64,000 bases of DNA from Rhipidocladum racemiflorum (GCA_036346355.1 CM070576.1:12073558-12137557), one strand, 5' to 3'; positions 22,216 to 34,300 are shown, counted from the first letter of the stretch. Numbers and translations are program-made. Notes: a model not told the origin generated them from the sequence alone.

Positions 22216-22855
22216 GACCGGGCGCGCCCGCGTGGATCACGTCAGTTCGGCTACTGGACATGTGGCACGATCTGGGCCGTTGGTTTGAAAATCAATGGTC
22301 CAGATCAGATCTAATCCCGCACGTTGCGGGTTAACGCGGTTGATATGGACCATGCGATTTAGATCGAACGGTTGAGATCCGATCGGGTTTTCACCGCATC
22401 TTGGGGGTGACATGGCATGTCCCGGCATGTGACACATCGCTTGTTCTACGCCGTTCAATCTCGATCGAATGGTTGAGATCACATCTAATGATACAACTCG
22501 AATCAATCCTAACCATACGATTTAGATCCAACGGCTGAGATCTACCCCCAGCACGGTGCGGTCAAGGAACTACGTGGCTTAATGCTAAGCGTTGGATCTA
22601 GATCCAACGGTTGAGATTAGATCTAAAAAACGTAATGTGGAAATTACTTACGGGTGACGTGGACCAATCTGAGCCATGCCATGAAGATCCAACGGTGGAC
22701 AAAGTTCGCGGGTCCAGCAATATCCACGGCGGAGTAGAGGTGGTCGGAGCTGGGGAAGACGACAACTCGGGCGGCATTTCATGGGGTCTCCAGTGATAAG
22801 AATGGTACCCCCAGATGCGCCTCGTCGTGACGGTTCTAGATCTAGGCTCGGCGAT

Positions 22856-23798
22856 TGTCGGCGTATGAGCCAACAGACCCCTTTCGGCGAGGGGTATACT
22901 AAGTTCTAACCTGGGCTTTCGTGGAGATTGCTCGGGAAAGAGAGAATCCGGAGCGAAGCGTGCAAGGAGACTCTGGCATTTTATCAGGTTCAGGCCCTCC
23001 TGAGAGTAATAGCCCTACTCATGTGTTCTTTTATATTGGTGCGCTTGGAGGGAGCTAGAAGATGAACAGCCACCCAAAGCAGCTCAGATCAGTCCGTCCA
23101 TAACGGAGAGTCTAGTCTGAGAGAAAATGATCGAACCCCTTCTCCCATGCACCCCAACTCCCTTTTATACTCGGGCTGGCGGGGGCGCATGGGAGGCTTA
23201 CACGGCAAGCTATCTCACTACCCTGCTCTATAGCATTAAATGCCTCTGCAACACATTTAATGCCCTGGTGCAGACATCCTCCCCCCCCCGCCCTTGAGCG
23301 CCGCGCCTGCCGGCTTCGCCCGCTCCACTGGGGTGGGGAAATGCACCCTGACGTCGCTCGTCATTATGGCGCGCGTTGGGAACACACGCCGCCATCTTGT
23401 AGCCTTCATTACCCCCATTTAATGCGCACGACATGCATTAAATATCTTTGACCTCTCGAATGGCCACGCGGGCCATTAAATGTTCTCGGGAACTGATCGC
23501 CAGCAGCATGGCCTGATCGCCACCGTGCTGCTGGCGATCACTCAGCTGACCGCTAGAGGCGTGGCCTGGTCGCCACATTCCCGCTGGCGATCACTTCGCT
23601 GACCGCCAGAGGCGTGGCCTGGCCACCACCGTCCTGCTGGCGATCACTCAGCTGACCGCCAGGGGCGTGGCCTGGTCGCCACCTTCCTGCTGGCGATCAC
23701 TCAGCCGACCGCCGAATGCGTGACCTGGATGCCACGTGTCCGGCGGCGGCTGGTTTTACTAAAGTGCAGTGGGCACCTTGGTGTAGAATACACCGACA
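22856..23798 (-). repeat. Element B 3' LTR
   Basis: 943 bp, ending with the GCCGACA/TGTCGG termini. It contains about four units of a 53-bp tandem repeat (23520-23745). It is about 110 bp shorter than the 5' LTR, matching a loss of two repeat units. Confidence 0.92.
23500..23745. repeat. 53-bp tandem repeat, 3' LTR copy of element B
   Basis: About four copies of a 53-bp unit beginning CTGGCGATCACTCAGCTGAC. The matching array in the other LTR (33725-34060) has about two more units. Confidence 0.85.
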
Positions 23799-23936
23799 GT
23801 AGACCCCGTACCCACCTTGGAGCTCTCTTTTTACCTTCTTCCGTCTCCTAGGTGGGTCCAGAAAAAGTGCCCGCCAAACGCTACGGCTTCAACTGCCACG
23901 CCTCCTCGGGTTTCCCGCTGAGGCGCTCCTTCATAC

Positions 23937-23944
23937 ATATAAAC
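23937..23944 (+). promoter_or_regulatory. TATA box of the antisense gene in element B
   Basis: ATATAAAC lies about 130 bp upstream of the first plausible ATG (24073) of the antisense gene and outside the LTR, suggesting the gene has its own promoter. Confidence 0.4.
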
Positions 23945-24072
23945 GAAGGTTCTTCGGGGGGAGGCGGTCCATTCGCTTCTCAGCTTTTTCCTGCTGCGTA
24001 CTGCTTCTTCACCCTAGCTTCTTGCGAACCACCTCTCTGCCTCCGTTCTCTGCACATTGGTCCTTGGCTCGT

Positions 24073-26652
24073 ATGGCGCCGCCAACACCCCTGCTTCCTC
24101 CCTCAACCGCCGAGGAGGTCGACGCCGAGAGATGTTCCTAGTATGTCGCCGGCGGCACTGTCTGAACTCGCGCCGGGACTGCCGCGCCTGGCTGCCGCCC
24201 GGGCGAACTAGTCTTCTTTGGCTGGGCGATGCTGGCGGGCCTTATTCCGCCAATTTCCGACTTCTACCTTGCCGTCCTCAACTTCTACTCCATCCATAAC
24301 CTTCATCTTCCTCCTAACTCCATCGTTCTCCTCGCTGTCTTTGCCCACTTCTGCGAGATGTTCGTGGGAGTAGCCCCTAATCTCCCCCTCTTCCGCTTCT
24401 TCTATTCCTTGCATGTGGCCAAGGGTCTTTCCGCCGTGACCGGCTCCTGCCACTTCCGCTTTCGCGATGGCACAGTTTCCTGCTACATTCCGCTAGACCT
24501 CCGTTCCAACAGGAGGGCTTGGCGCAATGGGTGGCTCTACGTCGAAGACGACAGCGGCTTAGAGGTCTTGGAGATGCCGACTAGGCCAGCGGTCCGCATC
24601 CCCACCGGGGGAGCTCATGTCGACGAGACGCCCGAACTCCAGGTGATGCTGGCCCGCGTGGACCAGCTGCGAGCGGCGGGCCTGACGGGGGCCATGGTTC
24701 TTCGGGACTACATCTCCCGAAGAATCAGTCCCCTGCGCCGTCGTGCTCGCCTTGCCTAGCAGTACACGGGCCATGATGACATGACCCGGACAACTCCCGG
24801 AGGTAGGTTACTTTTCACTTTGCTCTCTTTGTTTTCTTCTTCTTTCTTTCAACTGCTAGCAGACTGACGGCGCTTTCACTCCCTTTTCTTATTATTTTTT
24901 ATTTTTTAGCTGCGGGGAATTTATCCCTTGCCAAAATTGACGTGTGGCAGGCGCAACTGGGCGTCTTTGGCCCCGTCCTGCCCTTTCAAGCGGGCACGCT
25001 CCCGCTCTGCCAGGTGGAGCCCCGGGAGCGCGTGGCGATCACTCGTGCCATGCCCATCATGGATGCCATGGGGCCAGTGACCACGCCTCGCCAAACGGCG
25101 CTAACCATCCGGGACCCTCCTCCAGCAGGCGGGGGGGACAAGCGCCCTGCCGACGACGATGCCCCCGGCGACAGCCCTAGGCGGGTCCGCGCTGCTCTGC
25201 GGGGCGCGGTGACCACGACCGGAGCGGGTAGCTCTACGGCGGCCGCCGCTTCAACCTCGGCCGGTGTCGCCTGCGCCCGGCGACTCGCCGGCTCGGTTCC
25301 ATCTCCGCCCGCCCCGGCGCAGGCGACTCGCCCCTGCGGCCGCCACGCGAAGCGTCTGCCTCGCCCGCAGTACGGTAGATCCACCCCGCCGCCCGGCGCG
25401 CATGGTGATCTGCCCGCCGCCCGACACAGCGCAAGGTGATCCACCACCGCCGCCGGCACGCGGGCATGGTGATCCGCCCGCCCGGCACCAGCGCAGGGTG
25501 ATCTGCCTCCGCCGCCGGCACCAACGCAGGGTGATCCACCACCGCCGCCGGCACCGATCCTTCCCCCGCCGCCGTCGGCGAGGGTCGCTCCGCCGGGGCC
25601 GGTGCTGCGCGGGGGAATAACCCTTGTCCCGGGCACGCCCCGGTTCGGGAGGCCTTCTGCTGGGTACACAAACAAAAAACACGTAGCAAGCTTATTAGGT
25701 TCATGTAACCTTGAGAGACTTGCCCCCTTCTTCTTTTTTCTTCAAGGCATCTTCTTCGAGGGATTCCGTAGGGGTCGACCAGGGCACGACTGCAGCCGCG
25801 GCCGCGCCGGCTACGGTGATCGAACACCAAGGTGGCCCTGGCGACCACCCAATGCCTACCGCCGGGGCGAACGTCTTACCGCCCGGTGGCGGGCTGGGCC
25901 TGTCGGCCACTCCGGAGGCCCTCGGCGCCCCAATCCCCTCGGCGGACGCGGACGCTCTGCTGGCCGCCCTTGGCGAGTTACACTCCAGCGTGAGCGGCCA
26001 CCTCACGGCGAGCAGGGAGAGGCTGAGGGAGGCTGTCGTGGAGATCGCCCGCCTCCGGGCAGTGGTGCAGGACTGGCGCAGCCGGTCGGAGAGGCTGGAG
26101 CTGGACCTGCAGCGGGAGAGGGAGCAAGGTGCCCTCCACGTCGAGGCGATCACCCGAGATCGCAATGAGGAGAAGGGCGAGCGGCTCCGCGCGGAAGCCG
26201 AGGCCACTTCCAGGCTGCGCCCCACCTTCGACCGGATGGTGGCCAGCCTGGCACCACTGGGGTTGGAGCAGCCGAACCCGGTTGAGCAGACGACCCGACA
26301 CTATGCCTTCTGCATGGGCCGGATCACCGACTTCCTCACCTTCCTGCTTGGCGCCCTAGCCACCCGGTCCAGCCAAGAAGGGTGGGCAGTCGCGGTGGCC
26401 ACGGCGTCGTACGTGCTTGCCTGCTATGCCACCCGGGATCCTAACTTCGACCCCCTAGTCGCCATCTAGGGGGTGGAAGGACAATGGGCCCGCGTAGAGG
26501 CGCAGGTCAGCAGCGCCGCCGAAAGGGTAGCCGATCAGCTTGAGATGGTCAATCCGGCACTGGAAGCGATGGCCGAGGACGTGGCCCTCGAGCTGGACAT
26601 CGCCCCGGTGGAGGACCAGGAGGCAGCGGAGGCCGCGACGGACGAGGACTGA
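24073..26652 (+). pseudogene. Antisense accessory gene of element B (putative gypsy-type transposon family), three exons
   Basis: Transcribed opposite to pol, between integrase and the 3' LTR. Exon 1 is about 24073-24802 and contains GLIPPISDFYLAVLNFYSIH, LPPNSIVLLAVFAHFCEMF and YIPLDLRSNRRAWRNGWLYV. This matches what I know of the plant family named putative gypsy type transposon (PF04195). An intron at 24803-24909 (GTAGGT...TTTTAG) joins in phase to exon 2 (24910-25663), which is proline-rich with repeats of GDPPPPPAP. A second intron is 25664-25746. Exon 3 (25747-26652) has a coiled coil (LREAVVEIARLRAVVQDW onwards), then a conserved-looking domain and an acidic end. In-frame TAGs at 24757 and 26467, plus breaks near 24163 and 25438, disable this copy. 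The function of the family is unknown. Confidence 0.65.
25430..25580 (+). repeat. Proline-rich minisatellite within the antisense gene
   Basis: Repeats of a roughly 36-bp unit around GGTGATCCRCCNCCGCCG give GDPPPPPAPxQ-type peptide repeats in exon 2. The plus-strand frame is broken once (stop near 25437). Confidence 0.6.
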
Positions 26653-27300
26653 GGGACTTTTTCTTTTTCTTTTGCCGTTGTTTTGCCTTCCCTTCTAGCG
26701 GACTACTGCAAGTTTAGGATATATATTTGTAAAAACGTGTACTTCCCTTTCGCATGCCTTACGCTTGGATGCCTGTTCACGCTTCCACCATGCTAGTTCT
26801 AAGCAAACGAAAAAGGCAACGGCGCATGTTAGGGGTTAGTTGGAATGCAGGGTCCGGATCCCTCATGCCGGAAAGTCGTGCCCTCAGGGTATTAGGGCCC
26901 TGTGAGATCAGTTATCCTCGCGGCCTATTAGGGCCGAACACTCGGTGAAGTGGGACAGGGCAGTAGGCCTTCAGTAACGGTGTTTGAGTCGCCAGTTCTC
27001 ACGGGGACACCCTGAGCGTCATGACCGTACTGAGAACCATGCCAAACCAACCACCCGATCACCCATCCCTGCACGCCATGCTCACCTAGTGAGCCAACTT
27101 TTGCCGTCGAGCACTCGGAGGGCCTTAATGTACTGAGGGCGAGCGCGCGGCCACGACCCAATGGGGCGCAAACCAAAAACGGGAACGAAAGTGACAACTG
27201 TTTTAAATGAAGACTATACATTGGATAAAACAGAGACTTCCCGCGGCCAACCTACGGGGAGGAGGATTCAACGCAGATGGTCAAGGGGCGTAACCCTGCA
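26653..27300. other. Element B untranslated spacer between antisense gene and integrase
   Basis: It lies between the convergent ends of the antisense gene and integrase. I see no conserved domain in either strand. Confidence 0.5.
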
Positions 27301-29876
27301 CTTACAGCCTTTTCAGGGATAGAACTTGCGCAAAAGTTCTATGTTCTGGGAGTTCACCAACTCCTCTCCGTCGTTAGTGGCCAGCCTGACCGCCCCGGGA
27401 TGAGAGACTGAGACCACCTTAAAGGGGCCCTCCCACTAGGGAGATAGTTTATGCAACCCGGCATGCGTCTGGATTCTGCGCAAGACCAGGTTGCCCACTG
27501 CCAGTGTCCTCCTACTGACCCGGGTGACGTGGTACCACCTGAGACTCTGTTGGTACCAGGCAGCACGCACGGCGCGCGGTCTCGTACTTCTTCCAGGAGG
27601 TTGACATCCTCTCGACGCCGATCTTCCTGGGCTTCCTCGGCAAACGCTGCCACGCGCAGTGACCCTAAGACCAACTCTGACGGTAGAACCGCCTCTGCGC
27701 CGTAGACCAGGAAGAAGGGAGTTTCTCCAGTGGCCCGACTGGGAGTGGTACGAAGCGATCACAGCACTGCAGGGAGCTCTTCAGTCCATCGGGCTCCATG
27801 CTTGTGGAGTCGATCAAACGCTCTGGTTTTGAGGCCCTTCAGTACCATCGCATTGGCCCGCTCAACTTGGCCATTGCTTCTGGGGTGAGCCACCGAGGCA
27901 AAACAAACTTTGGTGCCCATCTCTTCACAGAATCCCAAGAAAGCGGCGCTGGCGAACTGCGGGCCATTGTCGGTGATGATGCGGTTGGCGACCCCAAAGC
28001 GGGCGAAGATACCTTGTATGAACTTGATTGCAGCGGCGACGGTGATCGTCCTTACCGCTTCGGCTTCCACCCACTTGGTAAACTTGTCGACGGCAACAAA
28101 CAGATGGGTGTAGCCCCCTGTGGCCCGCAGGAATGGGCCCAGGATATCGAGGCCCCAGACCGCGAAGGGCCACGAGAGCGGGATGGTTTGTAGAGCTTGT
28201 GCTGGTCGGTGGATTTGCTTGGCGTGAAACTGGCACGCCTCGCACTTCCTCACCAGCTCGCAAGCATCCTGGAGGGCGGTTGGCCAATAAAACCCTTGGC
28301 GGAAAGCTTTCCCGACCATCGTTCGACTTGAAACATGGCTCCCGCACACGCCTCCATGGATATCAGAGAGCAAAGTGCTCCCCTCTTCCCGAGTGATGCA
28401 CTTCAGAAGAATTCCATTTTTACCCCGGCGGTAAAGGTCCCCACCCACCAGGGTATAGCACTTGGCCTTTCGTGATATCTTCTCTGCTGACGCGTCATCG
28501 TCGGGGCACACTTGATCCCGCAGGTAGGCCAGGATCGGGTCCATCCATGTGCCTTCCCGGTCAAGTGTGGCGACCACGGGGTGGCCGCCCGGGTACTCCG
28601 CCTGGCCGGGCGTTTCCACCGCATCGCTTCCCATACGGAGCAAGGGTCGAGCAGCATCACCATCGTCCCCACCAGAGATGGGGGCTGCGATGGACGGTCG
28701 TGGAAGCCTTTCTTCAAAGACTCCGACCGGAATGGGAGATCTTGTCGAAGCGAGCTGAGCGAGCTCGTCCGCCAAGTAGTTGTCGCGCCGGGGGATATGG
28801 GTATACCCTAGCCCATCGAAATGTCGCTCCATTTTCCAGACCTCCGCCAAGTACTCGGCCATGACAGGATCAGAGCAGGCGAACTCCTTTCTTGCCTGGT
28901 TGATGACTAGCAAGGAGTCGCCCTTGACTTGCAGACGCTGGACTCCGATGGCCGTGGCGGCACAAAGTCCCGCCAACAAGCCTTCGTCCTCAGCAACGTT
29001 GTTGGTGGCCTTAAAGTCCAGGACGACCACGTACTTGAGGAGGTCCTCGGTTGGAGAAACCAAGACGACCCCAGCCCCAGCGCCCACGTACCTGAAGGAG
29101 CCATCGAAGTAGAATGTCCAGGGGGAGGGCGTGGGCGTTTCTTCGACTTCAGGCTCGGCGGGAGTCCACTCGACAACGAACTCCGCCAGCCTTTGACTTT
29201 TGATGGCCGTGCGGGGGGCAAACTTAAGACCGAACTCCCCTAGCTCTACATACCACTTGGCGATGCGGCCTTCGGCTTCACGGTTGTGGAGAATCTCGGG
29301 CAAGGGATAGGAGGACACCACAGTGATCTCTCTTCCTTGGAAATAATGCCGCAGCTTCCTGGACGCCACCAGTACAGCGTACACCATCTTCTGAGCCTGC
29401 GAGTATCTAATCTCGGCGTCGTGCAGTACCTTGCTGACATAGTAAACTGGCCGTTGGACCCCTTCACGCTCCGCCACCAGTGTCGCGCTCACAACCGCCG
29501 GGCTGGCCGCTACGTACAGCAGTAGCGGCACGCCCGGCTCGGGGGCGACCAGCACCGGAGGGGAGGAGAGGTATTGCTTTAGTTCTTTGAATGCTTGCTG
29601 CGCTTCTGCAGTCCACTCGAAGGAGTTAGTCTTCTTCAGCAGCTTGAAGAAGGGGAGACTCTTTTCTCCCAGCCTGGCGATAAACCGGCCGAGAGAGGCT
29701 AGGCGACCAGCCAGGCACTGGACTTGCTTGAGCCTTGTGGGTGGTTGCATGCGCTTGATGGCCGTGATTTTTTCCGGGTTGACCTCGATCCCGCGGTGGG
29801 AAACAAGGAACCCGAGCAGCTTTCCAGACGACACACCAAACACGCATTTCTCGGGATTCAACTTCAGACAATACTA
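27300..29876 (-). pseudogene. pol: Element B pol: RT thumb, RNase H, second RNase H, integrase
   Basis: One frame runs from 29873 to about 27300 with a single TGA at 27759-27761, where a Trp codon is expected. Order: RT thumb (NPEKCVFGVSSGKLLGF); RNase H (LLLYVAASPAVVSATL, with the usual first Asp context altered); connection; archaeal-type RNase H (WTFYFDGSF, NNVAEDEGLLAGL, VKGDSLLVINQ); integrase zinc region (HGGVCGSH and CEACQ); and catalytic blocks GLDILGPF, IITDNGPQF and NGQVERAN (Asp, Asp, Glu). The tail continues past the TGA with FFLVYGAEAVLPSEL. Dual RNase H is typical of Tat-lineage elements. A TAG separates this from the RT fingers/palm part. Confidence 0.9.
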
Positions 29877-30542
29877 CCGGAGGTGGGAGAAAGTCTCTTC
29901 TAAATCTTCAACGAGCCCAACAGACTTTTTCGTCTTCACTACCAGATCATCAACATACACTTCGAGATTTCTCCCAATCTGCGATCGGAATACAGTATGC
30001 ATGGCGCGCTTGTAGGTTGAGCCCGCATTCTTCAACCCAAAAGGCATGCGGACATAGCAGTATACGCCCAGGGGGGTCACAAAGGCGGTCTTTTCTTCGT
30101 CTTCCTGCGCCATGCTGATCTGGTGGTAGCCGGAGTAGGCGTCTAGGAAGCACAAGGTCTCGCACCCTGCGGTGGAGTCGACAACAAGGTCTATCCGCGG
30201 CAGGGGATACGGATCCTTGGGGCAGGCTTTGTTGAGGTCGGTGAAGTCGATGCACATCCGCCACATTCCATTCGACTTCTTGACGAGTATAGGGTTGGCT
30301 AGCCACTCGGGATAGGCGGCCTCCCGCACAATCTTTGCCTGCAGTAGCTTTTCTACCTCAACCCGAATGGCATCTTGCCACTCTGGTGCCGGCCTCCGGA
30401 CTTTCTGCCGGACCGGGTGCACTCCAGGGAGCATCGCCAATTGGTGCTCGATCACCTCCCTAGGGACCCCGGTCATTTCTGATGGTTCCCAGGTGAACAC
30501 ATCCAGGTTAGACCGGAGGAAGGTGACGAGCGTGTCTTCCTA
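29874..30542 (-). pseudogene. Element B reverse transcriptase, fingers and palm
   Basis: Contains PEWLANPILVKKSNGMWRMC, FTDLNKACPKDPYPLPRID, SGYHQISM, YVRMPFGLKNAG and the catalytic box EVYVDDLVV. The frame is open from a TAG at 30540-30542 to a TAG at 29874-29876. Both lie where the flanking reading frame continues uninterrupted, so each looks like a point nonsense change in a single pol frame. Confidence 0.9.
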
Positions 30543-31313
30543 TTTGGTGCTGAGGTTGCCACCGATCTTCACGACCTTCCCAGAGCCGTCCCCGCCCACG
30601 GGTGCCGCCTTCACCTCACCCGAGGAACCGGTTGAGGCGCAGGCCTTGACTGGGGGGAGCTCCAGGTAGTCTTCCTCACCTCGAGCCGTACAGGTGGTGC
30701 CGGCCAGGTCCTGCACCTGCTTACTGAGGCGCAGGGCTTCCAGCCGTTCCACCTTCACGTTGATCGGACCCCCAGGCCCAGGGATCTTCGTCATCATGTA
30801 GGCGTAATGTGTGGCCGCCATGAACTTGACCAGGGCTGGCCGGCCAAGCAACGCATTGTAGGGGAGGTCGAAGTTCGCGATCTCGAAGTCGATCTTTTCC
30901 GTCCGGAAGTTCTCCACACTTCCGAACGTGACATGCAGCCGGACCTGACCCAGGGGTGTCAAACCCACTCCAGGGGCGACTCCGTAGAACAGAGGGGCCG
31001 GGCGCAGCTCCTCGTAAGGGATCTGGAATGCCTTGAACGCCCCCACGGACATGAGGTTGATGGAGCTCCCTCCATCGACAAGCACCCGCCTGAGTTTTGC
31101 ATTTCGAACTGTGGGAGAAACCACGATCGGGAGATGGCCCGGGCCGGCGGTGCTCTCCGAGTGATCGGCCTGGCTGAAAGTGATTAGCTCCTCTGACAAT
31201 TTTAGCAGCCTGCTTGCCCCGGGAGTTGGCACGGTGGCGCATACCTCTCTTACCTCTCGCTTATAGTGCGAGTTCGAAGAGTAGGTGGCGAAGCCACCAT
31301 GGATGAAAGCCAC
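30543..31313 (-). pseudogene. Element B retropepsin region
   Basis: Aspartic protease with the active-site context VLVDGGSSINLM (DGG variant usual in Tat-lineage elements) and the flap/end region LPYNALLGRPALVKF. It processes the polyprotein in intact elements. The frame is open for about 257 codons and is separated from RT only by the TAG at 30540-30542. Confidence 0.85.
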
Positions 31314-31328
31314 CGTATGCTCCGCTTG

Positions 31329-33009
31329 CTAAAAGGCCAGCGAAGCGGGGTCCTCGTCCACATCACCGTGGTCGTCTTCACGGCGCTTCTTAAGCCGCTG
31401 CTCCACCAGCTTGGACACGACTTGACAATCCACCAAGTCATGTCCATTGGTCCTGTGGATGGGGCAGTAGGGCCTGCATCCGTCGTCTTCCTGGCGGGGG
31501 GACCGACGATCCCCGAGATCACCTCGCGGGCCCCGGCGATCACCCCTTCTGTCTCGGCGGTCGCGCTTTTGGGGCTTGTCCTCCGGTTCGGTGGTGAGGA
31601 CGTCCCTAGCACCGACCTCCTTGCGCTTCTTCTTCTTGTTGTGGTCAGAAGCTTTCGAGGTCCCCGCCTCGTTGTGACCGGACGGCCCCGCCGGGCGCTC
31701 CCGGGCCTCCGCTGCCTGGGCGCACTTATGCGCTAGGAAAATAGCTCGGAGGTAGTGGAAATGGTGCGGGTAGCCATCTTTTCCCACTTCTTTTGATCCC
31801 GGACTACCCTCCGGAAGGCGATAATCACCGACTGCTCAGAGATCCGGGGGATCGTGTTCCGGCAGTGGCTGAACCACCAAATGAACTCCCTCAGGGACTC
31901 CCCCTTCGTCTGCTCTAGGGCGTGAAGGTCATCCTCCATGCCTGGTTGAGCGTAGGAGCCCTGAAAGTTGGCGACGAAGATGTCGCACAATTCCTCCCAC
32001 GAGTGCACGGAGCCTCGAGGGAGTTTCAGCAGCCAGGAACGGGCGGAGCCCGTCAGCGATGTTGGGAGGTAGTTGGCCATGACCTTCTCAGATCCTCCCG
32101 CGGCACGCACCACCGTGGTGTAAATCTGCAGGAACTCCTCCGGGTTGGTGGTGCCGTCATACTTCTCGATGGACGCGGGGCAGAATCTCTCCGACCACGC
32201 AGCTTGCCGTAGGCGGAGGGAGAACACCTAGCATCCAACGTTATAGGGGGAGCAGCGCCGCTCGCCCGCCCCTTGGCCCCGAGACGGGGTCAAGGAGTGC
32301 GAGTCTGCGTTCTCCCCGGAATCATGGGGAGAGGTTCCCCCCGGCCGCTAAACATCGGGTGGCCCACGCGATGCTGCGCATTGGCACGGCGCCCCCTAAG
32401 GACGTCGCGCAAGTCACCGCCATGCTGGGACCTCCTTTCGTCTAGGTGGGCCCTCAGATCCTCATGGCCCCCCGCCGCCTTGGAAGAACCACGGGAAGAA
32501 GTGGGAGCGTGTGCACATCCCCCTGTGCTTGAGGGGGCTGCAACAGGTGCACCCTTTCCTTTGTCCCAGCCTTTACGACTGGAACAAACTGTAGCCGTGC
32601 GGCTAGAGGCTTGCGCGTCAGCCACGCGCACGCTCTGTCGCCCGACATCGGAAGCCCCCAGCCGATTTGCCGCCTCTACCTGCTGTTGGGCGGCATCCAC
32701 CAGGTGGGCGATGTCCCGCAGCCATGGAGCGGCCGGGGTGTCGCCCTCTAGCGCAACCGGGGGATGATCGAGAAGCAGCCGGGCCGCCTGAAGGTTCCGC
32801 GCCGGAGTGTCATCTCCTATCAGGAGATGCCGCCGGACGGGCTGGGCCCCTAACGCCGAAGCACCGCGTGTCCCTGTCTGGGCGGATGGACCCGGAGGGT
32901 CCGACGCCTGGCGAAGGCCGAGACCGGGCCGGCGCTTGCTCTCCTCGAGCAGACCGTCATGCTTGGAGCCAGAAGTCGCAATACTTGTAACCGCCGAAGC
33001 TTCTTGCAC
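31329..33009 (-). pseudogene. gag: Element B gag
   Basis: Three overlapping open pieces. The N-terminal piece (32290-33009) is low-complexity and rich in Ala, Arg and Gly. The capsid-like retrotransposon gag domain is at 31733-32227 (IEKYDGTTNPEEFLQIYTTV, WEELCDIFVANFQGSY). The C-terminal basic piece (31329-31787) ends in a zinc-knuckle-like YCPIHRTNGHDLVDC. Frame changes near 32230 and 31760 mean the copy is not intact. Confidence 0.82.
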
Positions 33010-33055
33010 ACTTTGTAAGAAGATGGAAGAAGGGAGAACAATCCAACCACTGAGC

Positions 33056-33073
33056 CCCCTACCTGGCGCGCCA
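33056..33073 (-). promoter_or_regulatory. Element B primer-binding site
   Basis: Next to the 5' LTR, read on the minus strand: TGGCGCGCCAGGTAGGGG. TGGCGCC-type sites in Tat-lineage elements are complementary to an arginine tRNA. The exact tRNA is not established here. Confidence 0.65.
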
Positions 33074-33074
33074 C

Positions 33075-34127
33075 TGTCGGCGTTTGAGCCAACAGACCCC
33101 TTCCGGCGAGGGGTATACTAAGTTCTAACCGGGGCTTTCGTGGAGATTGCTCGGGAAAGAGAGAATCCAGAGCGAAGCGTGCAAGGAGACTCTGGCGTTT
33201 TGTCAGGTTCAGGCCCTCCTGAGAGTAATAGCCCTATTCCTGTGTTCTTGTATATTGGTGCGCTTGGAGGGAGCTGGAAGATGAATAGCCACCCAAAGCA
33301 GCTCAGATCAGTCCGTCCAGAATGGAGAGTCTAGTCTGAGAGAAAATGATCGAACCCCTTCTCCCATGCACCCCAACTCCCTTTTATACTCGGGCTGGCG
33401 GGGGCGCATGGGAGGCTTACACAGCAAGATATCTCACTACCCTGCTCTATAGCATTAAATGCCTCTGCAACACATTTAATGCCCTGGTGCAGACATCCTC
33501 CCCCACCCCCCCGCCCTTGAACGCCGCGCCTGCCGGCTTCGCCCGCTCCACCGGGGTGCGGAAATGCACCCTGACGTCGCTCGTCATTATGGCGGGCGTT
33601 GGGAACACGCACCGCCATACTGTAGCCTTCATTACCCCCATTTAATGCGGACGACATGTGTTAAATGTCTTTGACCTCTCGAATGGCCGCGCGGGCCATT
33701 AAATGTCCTCGGGAACTGATCGCCAGCCGCATGGCCTGACCGCCACTATGCTGCTGGTGATCACTCAGCTGACCGCTAGAGGCATGGCCTAGTCGGCACC
33801 CTCCCGCTGGCGATCACTCAGCTGACCGCCAGAGGCGTGGCCTGGTCGCCACCTTCCCGCTGGCGATCATTTCGCTGACCGCCAGAGGTGTGGCCCGGTT
33901 GCTACCCTCCTGCTGGCGATCACTCTGCTGACTGCCAGAGGCGTGGCCTGGCCTCCACCCTCCTGCTGGCGATCACTCAGCTGACCGCCAGGGGCGTGGC
34001 CTGGTCGCCACCTTCCTACTGGCGATCACTCAGCCGACCGCCGAAGGCGTGGCCTGGATGCCACATGTCCGGCGGCGGCTACTTTTACTAAAGTGTAGTG
34101 GGAACCCTGGTGTAGAATACACCGACA
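33075..34127 (-). repeat. Element B 5' LTR
   Basis: 1053 bp, TGTCGG...CCGACA. Near-identical to the 3' LTR except for about two extra 53-bp units. Confidence 0.92.
33725..34060. repeat. 53-bp tandem repeat, 5' LTR copy of element B
   Basis: About six units of the GATCACTCAGCTGACCGCCAG-type repeat, against about four in the 3' LTR. Confidence 0.85.
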
Positions 34128-34292
34128 GCGACGACGGGGAATGGCGGATACGGCGGGAAACGGCGGAAAACTGCGGCGAAGCACGATTCCAACTACGGCG
34201 AGAAATCGCGGGCGAACGGCGGTGGCTTGAGCTCGGTGGCTTTGGGCAACGTGCGCGCATGGAAACAGGGAACACAACACGGGTGGCGGCGC

Positions 34293-34300
34293 ATTAAATA
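34293..34300 (-). promoter_or_regulatory. TATA-like box in the element C LTR
   Basis: Minus-strand TATTTAAT in a CCCTATTTAATGCGCCGCC context, equivalent to TATTTATT at 46121-46128 and 55354-55361 in element E. Confidence 0.5.

Larger units (their letters stand above)
22856..34127 (-). mobile_element. Element B: Tat-lineage Ty3/gypsy retrotransposon
   Basis: Complete 11.3-kb element with LTRs at 33075-34127 (5') and 22856-23798 (3'), flanked by GCGAT (22851-22855) and GCGAC (34128-34132), a 4/5 target duplication. The pol order on the minus strand is protease, RT, RNase H, a second archaeal-type RNase H, then integrase. The extra RNase H and the antisense accessory gene are marks of the Tat lineage. 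Confidence 0.92.

Noticed and set aside
23500..23745. Regular 53-bp repeats that could suggest a CRISPR-like array
   Set aside because: Units are directly adjacent without unique spacers, lie in an LTR of a plant element, and vary in copy number between the two LTRs.
24986..25848. Long minus-strand frames opposite the antisense gene
   Set aside because: GC-rich shadows of the proline-rich exon on the other strand; the plus strand carries the recognisable domain and introns.
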